Source of the DNA: Lysinibacillus pakistanensis | Lineage (GTDB): Bacteria; Bacillota; Bacilli; Bacillales_A; Planococcaceae | Assembly (NCBI RefSeq): GCF_030123245.1 | Contig: NZ_CP126101.1 | Coordinates: 1,238,501 to 1,302,500 of the forward strand | Reading direction: 5' to 3' | Length of the DNA stretch: 64,000 nucleotides | In this document: positions 56,598 through 64,000 of the stretch, in pieces | Numbering within the stretch: position 1 is the stretch's first letter | How the letters are laid out: every line of letters begins with the position of its first letter | Program-made: the position numbers and the translations under genes | Notes under the pieces: model-generated | What the model was told of the DNA's origin: nothing | Seen by the model: only the letters and a program-made list of their open reading frames with translations | Database searches by the model: none

Positions 56598-57737
56598 ATG
56601 AGTAGTGATTTGTTAGATGCGCTAACTGCGCTAGAAGAACAAAAGGGAATTTCAAGAGATGTGTTAATTGAGGCAATTGAAGCGGCATTAGTTACAGCTT
56701 ACAAACGCAACTTTAATCAAGCACAGAATGTTCGTGTGGACTTAAATTTAGATAAGGGCTCTATTCGTGTCTTTTCACGTAAAGATGTTGTAGAAGAGGT
56801 TGAGGATGACCGTTTACAAATATCTTTAGAGGATGCCAAGGCTATCAACCCCGCTTATCAATTAGAAGATGTGGTTGAACAAGAAGTGACACCTCGCAAT
56901 TTTGGTCGTATTGCTGCTCAAACAGCGAAACAAGTCGTGACACAACGTGTACGCGAGGCAGAACGAGGCTTAATTTATGAACAATACGTAGACCGTGAAG
57001 ACGATATTGTCACTGGTGTTGTTGAGCGTCTTGATGCTCGTAATATTTATGTAGGCTTAGGTAAAGTTGAAGCTGCTCTACCAGTCAATGAACAAATACA
57101 AGGTGAAAAATATCATCCGCATGATCGTATTAAAGTCTATATTACAAAGGTTGAGCGAACAACTCGTGGACCGCAAGTCATTGTGTCACGCACACATCCG
57201 GGGTTATTACGTCGATTATTTGAGATGGAAGTACCTGAAATTTATGAAGGTATTGTAGAAATTAAATCAATTGCTCGAGAAGCGGGAGATCGTTCAAAAA
57301 TTTCTGTATATGCACATAATGAAGAAGTAGATCCAGTCGGCTCATGTGTAGGGGCAAAAGGTGCTCGTGTTCAGACTATTGTCAATGAATTAAACGGAGA
57401 GAAAATCGATATTGTTGAATGGTCAGAAGATCCAGTTGTTTTCGTGGCAAATGCTCTTAGCCCTTCAAAGGTTTTAGATGTGCAAGTAAACGAAGAAGAA
57501 AAATCTACAACGGTTGTCGTACCTGACTATCAATTATCTCTGGCAATTGGTAAACGTGGTCAAAATGCACGTTTAGCTGCAAAGCTAACTGGTTGGAAAA
57601 TTGATATTAAAAGTGAAACAGATGCCCGTGAGCTAGGTATTTATCCATCTGCTACAAGCACTTTCATTCCTGCTGAAGATGAAGAAAGTGATTATGAGGA
57701 TGTAGCAGTTGACTTATATCAAGACGACGAAGAATAA
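56598..57737 (+). CDS. nusA: Transcription termination/antitermination protein NusA
   Basis: NusA binds RNA polymerase and modulates pausing and termination. The 379-residue protein has the N-terminal polymerase-binding domain (about 1-125), an S1 domain (DIVTGVVERLDARNIYVGLG) and two KH domains (VGSCVGAKGARVQTIVNEL and LAIGKRGQNARLAAKLTGWK). It ends in a short acidic tail. It lacks the C-terminal acidic repeats of enterobacterial NusA, as usual in Firmicutes. A strong hairpin lies in the 178-base gap before rnpM. Confidence 0.98.
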   Translation: MSSDLLDALTALEEQKGISRDVLIEAIEAALVTAYKRNFNQAQNVRVDLNLDKGSIRVFSRKDVVEEVEDDRLQISLEDAKAINPAYQLEDVVEQEVTPRNFGRIAAQTAKQVVTQRVREAERGLIYEQYVDREDDIVTGVVERLDARNIYVGLGKVEAALPVNEQIQGEKYHPHDRIKVYITKVERTTRGPQVIVSRTHPGLLRRLFEMEVPEIYEGIVEIKSIAREAGDRSKISVYAHNEEVDPVGSCVGAKGARVQTIVNELNGEKIDIVEWSEDPVVFVANALSPSKVLDVQVNEEEKSTTVVVPDYQLSLAIGKRGQNARLAAKLTGWKIDIKSETDARELGIYPSATSTFIPAEDEESDYEDVAVDLYQDDEE

Positions 57738-57765
57738 GTAAGAAAGGCCGTGTGACTAGTCTGCT

Positions 57766-57808
57766 GCCATTATTCAGTGGACGTTGAGGGCGTCGACTGA
57801 ATAATGGC
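57766..57808 (+). other. Strong hairpin between nusA and rnpM
   Basis: GCCATTATTCAGT (57766-57778) pairs perfectly with ACTGAATAATGGC (57796-57808), and GACG/CGTC can pair inside the 17-base loop. ATTGTCTACC follows, so there is no T-run. A second, weaker structure (GAGGT with ACCTC) lies about 50 bases downstream. Confidence 0.6.
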
Positions 57809-57915
57809 ATTGTCTACCTTGTAAAAAGTTATGGTTTCTTAATCAGGACATGACTGAGGTAATGCGTGGCTAGTCCACCTCTTACGACAAGCTTCAGAGA
57901 GGAAAGGTGATTCTT

Positions 57916-58194
57916 ATGGCTGTTAATAAAAAAATACCTCTTCGCAAATGTGTAGCTACTGGAGAAATGCTACCCAAAAAAGAAATGATTCGTGTTGTTC
58001 GTTCAAAAGAGGGTGAGGTAAGTGTGGATATTTCTGGAAAGAAATCCGGACGTGGTGCTTATGTCTCTAAATCAGAGGAGGCAGTTGAAATCGCTCGTAA
58101 GAAAAATGTTTTAGGGCACCAACTTGATGTAAAAATACCTGAAGAAATATACGATGAACTACTATTGTTGATTCGTAGGGAGTCTATTATATGA
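57916..58194 (+). CDS. rnpM: RnpM (YlxR), RNA-binding modulator of RNase P
   Basis: YlxR-family protein of 92 residues. In B. subtilis it was reported to bind RNase P RNA and modulate it. The conserved core is visible as PLRKCVATGEMLPKKEMIRV, followed by VDISGKKSGRGAYVSKS. The ATG at 57916 has GAAAGGTG at 57902-57909; a GTG at 57907 lies within that site. It overlaps ylxQ by 4 bases. Confidence 0.93.
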   Translation: MAVNKKIPLRKCVATGEMLPKKEMIRVVRSKEGEVSVDISGKKSGRGAYVSKSEEAVEIARKKNVLGHQLDVKIPEEIYDELLLLIRRESII

Positions 58195-58499
58195 TCCAGC
58201 AAGCAGTGTTTAATTTGCTTGGAATCGCGGCAAGAGCCCGTAAAGTCATTTCAGGAGAAGAGTTAGTAGTAAAGGAAGTCCGCAATGGTAATGCTAAGCT
58301 TGTACTGCTTGCAAACGATGCTTCTAAAAACTCTAGCAAGAAAATTCAAGATAAATGCACGTACTACAACGTTGAGTATCATGTAATTGGTGATCGTTAT
58401 GATCTAGGACATGCTACAGGTAAGGAGGCCCGAGTGGCTTTAGCTATTACCGATAAAGGTTTTGCAAGTAAATTGTCTAGTCTACTCAACGAAAAATAA
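58191..58499 (+). CDS. rplGA: L7Ae-family K-turn-binding protein YlxQ (RplGA)
   Basis: This 102-residue protein belongs to the L7Ae/L30e family and is expected to bind kink-turn RNA. Typical parts are [40 protein letters not shown] and [17 protein letters not shown]. Its cellular target is not known. It is coupled to rnpM by an ATGA overlap and precedes infB. Confidence 0.92.
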   Translation: MIQQAVFNLLGIAARARKVISGEELVVKEVRNGNAKLVLLANDASKNSSKKIQDKCTYYNVEYHVIGDRYDLGHATGKEARVALAITDKGFASKLSSLLNEK

Positions 58500-58513
58500 T
58501 CGGGGGTGAGCAG

Positions 58514-60796
58514 ATGACCAAAATCAGAGTTCATGAATATGCAAAACAAGTGAATAAAACGAGTAAAGAGGTTATTGAAGCACTAAGTAAATTAAATGTG
58601 AGTGTAACAAATCATATGTCTATGTTAGAAAAAGACATTGTGTCGAAGTTAAACCAAACATTTAGTACATCAGGAAAAAAAGAAGTGAAACAACCTACTC
58701 AAAACGTATCACAAAGAACACAACCTAATGGCCAACAAAAACCACAGCAATCGATGAAAAGGCAAGAAGGACAAAAGCAGCAATCTGCTACTTCTAAGCC
58801 TAGAGCAAACAATCAGCAACAATCGCACCAAAACTCAAATTCGTCTAACGAAAAATCTAAGAATACAAAAGGTAATCAAAATCGAAATATGACACAAAAT
58901 AATAATAATAACAATAATAATAATCGTAGAGGTGGCGGTGGTTTTAACCAACGTCCAAAACCAGGAATTCATGGAGGCAAACGTCGCCATCCAAAAACAC
59001 ATCAACCATCAATACCAGTGAAACAAAAGGAATTACCAGAAAAAATTACGTTTGTTGAATCACTATCTGTTGCTGAATTAGCCAAAAAACTACATCGTGA
59101 ACCATCAGAAATCATTAAAAAGTTATTTATGCTTGGTGTAATGGCAACAATTAACCAAGAATTAGATAAGGATGCAATTGAATTAATTTGCGCAGACTAC
59201 GGTGTAGAAGTTGAAGAAGAAATTCGTGTAGATATTACGGATTTAGAAACACACTTCGAACAACCAGAAGAAGTAAACGAGGAGGAATTATCGGAACGTC
59301 CTCCAGTTGTAACAATTATGGGTCACGTTGACCATGGTAAAACGACATTATTAGACTCAATTCGCCATACAAAAGTTACAGCAGGAGAAGCTGGTGGTAT
59401 TACACAGCATATTGGTGCCTACCAAGTAACTGAAGGTGACAAAAAAATTACGTTCCTTGATACACCAGGTCACGCTGCTTTTACAACAATGCGTGCACGC
59501 GGGGCAAAAGTAACAGACTTAACAATTTTAGTGGTAGCTGCAGATGATGGTGTCATGCCACAAACAGTAGAAGCTATTAACCACGCAAAAGCTGCAGAAG
59601 TACCAATTATTGTTGCTGTCAATAAAATGGATAAACCTTCAGCGAACCCTGATCGTGTAATGCAAGAATTAACAGAGCATGGTCTTGTTCCAGAGGCATG
59701 GGGCGGAGATACAATTTTTGTACCAATTTCCGCATTAAAAGGTGAAGGCATTGATACATTGCTTGAGATGATTTTACTTGTTGCAGAAGTTGGGGAATTA
59801 AAAGCAAATCCTAACCGCCTAGCAATAGGTACCGTTATTGAAGCACAGCTTGATAAAGGTCGTGGTTCCGTTGCAACACTATTAGTACAAGATGGCACAC
59901 TAAAAGTAGGTGACCCAATTGTTGTTGGTCATACTTATGGGCGAGTACGTGCGATGGTAAATGACAAGGGGCGTCGTGTGAAAGAGGCTGGACCATCAAC
60001 GCCAGTAGAAATTACGGGCTTAAATGATGTGCCGCAAGCTGGAGACCGCTTCGTTGTTTTTGAAGATGAAAAAACAGCACGTCAAGTCGGTGAAACACGT
60101 GCAATGTCTGCCATACAAGCACAACGCTCTGAAAAACAGCGCGTAACATTGGATAATTTATTTGAACAAATGAGCCAAGGTGAAATGAAAGAGCTTAACC
60201 TTATCGTGAAGGCTGACGTTCAAGGTACTGTTGAAGCTATGGCTGCATCTTTAATGAAAATTGATGTGGAAGGCGTTAACGTAAAAATTATTCACACTGG
60301 CGCAGGGGCAATTACAGAGTCAGATATTTCTCTTGCTGCTGCATCAAATGCCATTGTAATTGGTTTTAATGTTCGTCCAGACGTTAATGCAAAACGTGCT
60401 GCTGAACAAGAAGGCGTAGATATTCGCTTACACCGTATTATCTATAAAGTAATCGAAGAAATAGAACAAGCGATGAAAGGTATGCTTGATCCAGAATTCG
60501 AAGAAAAAATTATTGGTCAAGCAGAAGTTCGACAAACAATTAAAGTATCAAAAGTTGGTACAATTGCTGGTTCATACGTAACAGAAGGTAAAGTAACGCG
60601 TGATTCTGGCGTACGTGTAATCCGCGACAATGTAGTAATTTTTGAAGGTGAATTAGATACACTTAAACGCTTCAAAGATGAAGTGAAAGAAGTTGCAAAA
60701 GGATACGAATGTGGTATTACAATTACAAACTTCAACGATATAAAAGAAGGCGATATTATTGAAGCCTATATTATGGAAGAAGTTAAACGCGTCTAA
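58514..60796 (+). CDS. infB: Translation initiation factor IF-2
   Basis: IF2 is the GTPase that places fMet-tRNA on the 30S subunit. The 760-residue protein has an N-terminal helix-rich domain ([20 protein letters not shown]) and a long Gln/Asn/Lys-rich linker at about 55-165, with a run of Asn codons (AAT/AAC, 58898-58924) and a GGGG stretch. Then come the G domain motifs GHVDHGKT (273-280), DTPGHAAF and NKMDK, and domains II-IV. The linker makes it about 44 residues longer than B. subtilis IF2. Confidence 0.98.
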   Translation: MTKIRVHEYAKQVNKTSKEVIEALSKLNVSVTNHMSMLEKDIVSKLNQTFSTSGKKEVKQPTQNVSQRTQPNGQQKPQQSMKRQEGQKQQSATSKPRANNQQQSHQNSNSSNEKSKNTKGNQNRNMTQNNNNNNNNNRRGGGGFNQRPKPGIHGGKRRHPKTHQPSIPVKQKELPEKITFVESLSVAELAKKLHREPSEIIKKLFMLGVMATINQELDKDAIELICADYGVEVEEEIRVDITDLETHFEQPEEVNEEELSERPPVVTIMGHVDHGKTTLLDSIRHTKVTAGEAGGITQHIGAYQVTEGDKKITFLDTPGHAAFTTMRARGAKVTDLTILVVAADDGVMPQTVEAINHAKAAEVPIIVAVNKMDKPSANPDRVMQELTEHGLVPEAWGGDTIFVPISALKGEGIDTLLEMILLVAEVGELKANPNRLAIGTVIEAQLDKGRGSVATLLVQDGTLKVGDPIVVGHTYGRVRAMVNDKGRRVKEAGPSTPVEITGLNDVPQAGDRFVVFEDEKTARQVGETRAMSAIQAQRSEKQRVTLDNLFEQMSQGEMKELNLIVKADVQGTVEAMAASLMKIDVEGVNVKIIHTGAGAITESDISLAAASNAIVIGFNVRPDVNAKRAAEQEGVDIRLHRIIYKVIEEIEQAMKGMLDPEFEEKIIGQAEVRQTIKVSKVGTIAGSYVTEGKVTRDSGVRVIRDNVVIFEGELDTLKRFKDEVKEVAKGYECGITITNFNDIKEGDIIEAYIMEEVKRV

Positions 60797-61074
60797 TGAT
60801 TGTCTACGCAGAGGTTGAATTCATCATTCAAACTGCCCATTCGTTAAAGGAAAAACGTGCTGTCCTACAGCGTATGATTACCCGCACAAAGCAAAAGTTT
60901 AATGTATCCATTGCGGAAATTGACCATCAAAATGTATGGCAGCGCACAAAATTAGCACTTGTTGCTGTTTCTTCTTCAAAAGAAGCGGCCGAGCGAGAAA
61001 TTAATCATGCGCTTCATTTCTTACAGTCAAATCCGTCATGGGAACAGCTCAATGTGTGGCGAGATTATTTATAA
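60796..61074 (+). CDS. ylxP: DUF503 protein YlxP
   Basis: A 92-residue protein of the YlxP/DUF503 family, always found between infB and rbfA in Firmicutes. It starts [20 protein letters not shown] and contains RMITRTKQKFNVSIAEIDHQ. Its function is unknown; the operon suggests a role in ribosome assembly or translation. The ATG shares one base with the infB stop. Confidence 0.92.
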   Translation: MIVYAEVEFIIQTAHSLKEKRAVLQRMITRTKQKFNVSIAEIDHQNVWQRTKLALVAVSSSKEAAEREINHALHFLQSNPSWEQLNVWRDYL

Positions 61075-61172
61075 GTAACAAAAGATAGCTGTGTCATTTA
61101 TATGTTGAGATCATTCCAATACATCTAAAAGAGTAAGCACACTATCTGGAATCGAAATAGAGGTGACAAATT

Positions 61173-61514
61173 ATGTCTCTACGCTCAAACCGTGTTGCTG
61201 AGCAAATGAAAAAAGAACTCGGTGATATTCTTGGCCGTAAAATAAAAGATCCGCGTGTTGGGTTTGTTACTGTTACGGGTGTTGAGGTAACAGGTGATTT
61301 ACAGCAAGCGACTATTTATATTACAACTTTAGGCAATGAACGTGAACGAGAAGAAACACTAAAAGCTTTAGTAAAGGCTTCTGGTTTTATTCGTTCAGAA
61401 ATCGGTTCACGTATCCGATTACGCCGTACACCAGAATTAATCTTTGAATTTGATTCATCGATTGAATATGGAAACCGTATTGATACATTGCTACGAGGTT
61501 TACACAAAGAATAA
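61173..61514 (+). CDS. rbfA: Ribosome-binding factor A
   Basis: RbfA is a KH-like 30S maturation factor important in the cold. The 113-residue protein has [40 protein letters not shown] and a C-terminal [17 protein letters not shown], all typical. A 98-base spacer separates it from ylxP and contains no clear promoter. A terminator follows. Confidence 0.97.
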   Translation: MSLRSNRVAEQMKKELGDILGRKIKDPRVGFVTVTGVEVTGDLQQATIYITTLGNEREREETLKALVKASGFIRSEIGSRIRLRRTPELIFEFDSSIEYGNRIDTLLRGLHKE

Positions 61515-61527
61515 GTAAAAGATAAAG

Positions 61528-61566
61528 AGTCTGCCACATGCATATTCATGCAGGCAGGCTTTTTAT
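61528..61566 (+). terminator. Terminator between rbfA and truB
   Basis: AGTCTGCC (61528-61535) pairs with GGCAGGCT (61553-61560), with one wobble. An inner TGCAT/ATGCA stem caps it. TTTTATT follows. Confidence 0.75.
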
Positions 61567-61616
61567 TGTAGGAAAAAATTGTTGATTTGGCAACAAAAAA
61601 GTTTGGGAGGAGCTAT

Positions 61617-62528
61617 ATGAACGGTATTTTACCGCTTTGGAAGGAACATGGCATGACAAGCCATGATTGTGTTTTTAAATTACGAAAAATTTTACGCACA
61701 AAAAAAGTAGGACATACAGGTACTCTTGATCCAGGTGTAGAGGGTGTTCTACCAATTTGTATTGGACAGGCAACAAGGATTGCAGAGTATTTAACAGATG
61801 CAGGAAAAACCTATGAAGCTATTATTTCTATTGGTCGAACAACGACAACTGAGGATGCAGAAGGTGAAACAGTTGAACAGGATACCAACATCAAGCAATT
61901 CACTCGAGGTCAATTATTAGAGGTGCTAGCTTCTTTAACAGGAGTGATTGAACAAACACCACCTATGTTTTCTGCGGTCAAAGTCAATGGTAAACGGCTT
62001 TATGAATATGCACGTAAAGGGGAAACCGTTGAAAGACCGACACGTCAGGTTACAATTTATGCTTTAGAGCTTTTAGATGAGATCGAACTATATGAAGGAC
62101 AAGAAATTACGTTTCCAGTTCGCATAGCTTGTAGTAAGGGCACATATATCCGCACATTAGCCGTACAAATAGGGGAAGCACTTGGTTATCCTGCACATAT
62201 GCAAGAGCTTGTACGCACAGCCTCAGGCACATTTACACAAGAAAATTGCTTTACATTGGGACAGGTAGCTGAGCTGATGGAAGCTGAACAAATTGATAGA
62301 TGTATTTTACCAGTTGAGTATGCATTAACAGACTTTCCATATATTGAAATTACTGCTGCTAATGAAAAAGAAATTTTCAATGGACAAGTGCTTCCGGCAG
62401 ATACATTATTAAAGATACATGATAAAATTGTTTTTGGAATCAATGGGAAAGCAATGGCGGTTTATCAACCACATCCAACGAAGGAAGGGTTGATGAAACC
62501 ACATAAAATGTTTCCGACGATAGAGTAG
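61617..62528 (+). CDS. truB: tRNA pseudouridine-55 synthase TruB
   Basis: TruB converts U55 of tRNAs to pseudouridine. The 303-residue protein starts MNGILPLWKEHGMTSHDCV, has the catalytic Asp38 in GHTGTLDPGVEGVLPIC and the TPPMFSAVKVNGKRLYEYAR segment. A C-terminal PUA-like domain is present. The ribosome-binding site GGGAGG at 61605-61610 selects the ATG at 61617 over an in-frame start 10 codons upstream. Confidence 0.97.
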   Translation: MNGILPLWKEHGMTSHDCVFKLRKILRTKKVGHTGTLDPGVEGVLPICIGQATRIAEYLTDAGKTYEAIISIGRTTTTEDAEGETVEQDTNIKQFTRGQLLEVLASLTGVIEQTPPMFSAVKVNGKRLYEYARKGETVERPTRQVTIYALELLDEIELYEGQEITFPVRIACSKGTYIRTLAVQIGEALGYPAHMQELVRTASGTFTQENCFTLGQVAELMEAEQIDRCILPVEYALTDFPYIEITAANEKEIFNGQVLPADTLLKIHDKIVFGINGKAMAVYQPHPTKEGLMKPHKMFPTIE

Positions 62529-62540
62529 GAGGATTTTTGT

Positions 62541-63491
62541 ATGGAGGTCATTCATTTAAAATACCCGCATCAACTACAGCAACGAGAAAGCATGCAGCCT
62601 TATTCATTAGCAATTGGCTTTTTTGATGGTGTACATAGAGGGCATCAGGCAGTTATCAAGGCAGCGAAGGAAGAAGGGGACAAGCGTCAAATTTCGACTG
62701 CAGTGATGACATTTGATCCACATCCTTCTATAGTCCTTGGTGGACGAAACGAAAAGGTTTTTTATATTACATTGCTACAGCAAAAATTGCAACTGTTTCA
62801 AGAACAAGGCGTGGATACGGTATTTGTCGTACATTTTACTTCAGACTTTGCCAAGCTTTCTCCAGCAGCCTTTATTGATACGTTTATCCGTGGATTAAAT
62901 ATCCAACATGTTACAGCAGGCTTTGATTTCTCCTTTGGTGCATTTGGAAAGGGCACAATGGAGGAGATGCGTGCTTTGAGTAATGGCGATTATGGTGTGA
63001 CGATTGTTGAAAAGAAAACGGATGATATTGAAAAAATTAGCTCTACACGAATTCGTAAACTTTTACAGGAGGGTGACATGGAAGCTGCAAGAATGCTGCT
63101 AGGTCGACCTTTTGAAATCGCAGGTATTGTTATACATGGTGATAAGCGAGGACGTACTATAGGCTTCCCTACTGCAAATGTTCAAGCACTAGAGGGCACT
63201 TATATTCCAGCAAGCGGTGTCTATGCTGTCCGTTTATTTGTACAAAATAATTGGTATGATGGCGTATGTAATGTGGGCTACAAACCAACATTTAAAGACC
63301 CAAATGATAAGCAATTATCCATTGAGGTCCATATATTAAACTTCGAAAAGAGCATCTATGGCGAAGAAGTACATGTTGCTTGGTATAAACGTATTCGAAG
63401 TGAACGTAAATTTGATGGTATTGAAGCATTAAAGGCACAAATTGAAAAGGATAAACAGGAAGCGATCGACTATTTTAATGCTTTCCAATAA
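62541..63491 (+). CDS. ribF: Bifunctional riboflavin kinase/FAD synthetase
   Basis: RibF (RibC in B. subtilis) makes FMN and FAD. The 316-residue length equals B. subtilis. The N-terminal FAD synthetase domain has AIGFFDGVHRGHQAV and KISSTRIRKLLQEGDM. The C-terminal riboflavin kinase domain has HGDKRGRTIGFPTANV and SGVYAVRL. The ribosome-binding site TAGGAGGA lies 12 bases after truB. Confidence 0.97.
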   Translation: MEVIHLKYPHQLQQRESMQPYSLAIGFFDGVHRGHQAVIKAAKEEGDKRQISTAVMTFDPHPSIVLGGRNEKVFYITLLQQKLQLFQEQGVDTVFVVHFTSDFAKLSPAAFIDTFIRGLNIQHVTAGFDFSFGAFGKGTMEEMRALSNGDYGVTIVEKKTDDIEKISSTRIRKLLQEGDMEAARMLLGRPFEIAGIVIHGDKRGRTIGFPTANVQALEGTYIPASGVYAVRLFVQNNWYDGVCNVGYKPTFKDPNDKQLSIEVHILNFEKSIYGEEVHVAWYKRIRSERKFDGIEALKAQIEKDKQEAIDYFNAFQ

Positions 63492-63686
63492 TAACAGTTA
63501 AACATGGTCAATGTGCTGTGTTTTTCTGCTTCGGTATTTGAATAGAATTACGTTATCACTTGCTTGACCTTTTGATTTATGGTAACATTCATAAGTGCAT
63601 AATGCTTAACCTTAGCTCGGTATATCGATGACTCCAACGTGTACTGTGCTAATGGGGATTTATTATAATTTAGGAGGTCCATACAA

Positions 63687-63956
63687 ATGGCTATTTCAAA
63701 AGAACGTAAAAACGAAATTATCGCTGAGTACCGCACCCACGAAAGTGACACTGGTTCACCAGAAGTACAAGTTGCAGTGTTAACAGAGGAAATTAATGCT
63801 CTAAACACACACTTACGTACTCACAAAAAAGATTTCCACTCTGAGCGTGGTCTTCTAAAAATGGTAGGTCGTCGTCGTCACTTATTAAAATTTCTTCGTG
63901 AAACTGACGTACAACGTTACCGTGAACTAATTAACCGTTTAGGCTTACGTCGCTAA
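63687..63956 (+). CDS. rpsO: 30S ribosomal protein S15
   Basis: S15 binds the central domain of 16S rRNA early in assembly. The 89-residue protein has [20 protein letters not shown], the [20 protein letters not shown] stretch and [13 protein letters not shown], all universal. The ribosome-binding site TTAGGAGGTC is strong. The 195-base upstream region may hold a leader; S15 autoregulates in some bacilli, but I could not confirm a matching fold here. Confidence 0.99.
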   Translation: MAISKERKNEIIAEYRTHESDTGSPEVQVAVLTEEINALNTHLRTHKKDFHSERGLLKMVGRRRHLLKFLRETDVQRYRELINRLGLRR

Positions 63957-63960
63957 TTTA

Positions 63961-63984
63961 AAAGCGGGATTGCTCCTGTTTTAG
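63961..63984 (+). terminator. Terminator after rpsO
   Basis: AAAGCGGGA (63961-63969) pairs with TCCTGTTTT (63974-63982), with two G-U pairs and a 4-base loop. The T-run is part of the right arm. In related genomes pnpA follows next. Confidence 0.6.
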
Positions 63985-64000
63985 ACTATAGACAACTTTG

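Noticed and set aside
58898..58924. AAT/AAC trinucleotide run
   Set aside because: It is the Asn run of the IF2 linker, in frame, and not a CRISPR or other array.
63664..63669. TATAAT directly before the rpsO ribosome-binding site
   Set aside because: A transcript from here would begin at or after the Shine-Dalgarno sequence, so it cannot be the rpsO promoter.

Overview
The window is a continuous piece of a low-GC Firmicutes chromosome, and almost every gene reads on the + strand. Gene order matches the Bacillus subtilis ylqG-ylqH-sucCD-dprA-topA-trmFO-xerC-hslVU-codY block, the fla/che operon, and the rpsB to rpsO translation block. Protein lengths are close to B. subtilis. The extra small genes and the intergenic repeats point to a Lysinibacillus-like member of the Bacillales; that genus call is inference from general resemblance and was not tested by search. 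No tRNA, rRNA, CRISPR array, prophage or transposase gene was seen. Layout: 1-607 holds two flagellar-type fragments (the 3' end of a YlqG-like gene and the stand-alone FlhB-C paralogue YlqH). 776-2856 is sucCD with a terminator. 3009-7407 is dprA, topA and trmFO with a terminator. 7670-11403 is the xerC-hslV-hslU-codY operon, with a CodY-box-like site at its putative promoter. 11404-12191 is a 790-base gap with a good sigma-A promoter and a folded leader in front of the flagellar operon. 12192-39014 is the fla/che operon: rod and basal body, export ATPase and gate, hook, switch, FlhF/FlhG and chemotaxis genes. It ends in an unrecognised membrane protein and an intrinsic terminator. sigD follows after a 450-base gap, with its own candidate promoter, an unrecognised small protein and swrB. 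41321-44525 is rpsB, tsf, pyrH and frr. 44919-49025 is uppS, cdsA, dxr and rseP (envelope lipid and isoprenoid steps, intramembrane protease). 49510-55758 is proS and polC. 56097-63956 is rimP-nusA-rnpM-ylxQ-infB-ylxP-rbfA-truB-ribF-rpsO. How the parts work together: CodY senses GTP and branched-chain amino acids and sits directly before the motility operon it controls in B. subtilis. The operon builds the hook-basal body and the chemotaxis relay, and its late part leads to SigD, which drives flagellin and motor genes elsewhere. In this window sigD appears partly uncoupled from the long operon by a terminator. The main unexplained structure is intergenic: (1) a dispersed, strongly palindromic repeat with a nearly full copy before proS, a shortened copy before sigD, and remnants after rseP and before flgB; (2) a multi-stem candidate leader RNA before flgB; (3) a GC-rich hairpin that separates the only good Shine-Dalgarno sequence of swrD from its start codon; (4) a folded terminator-like element between proS and polC; (5) a strong hairpin between nusA and rnpM.
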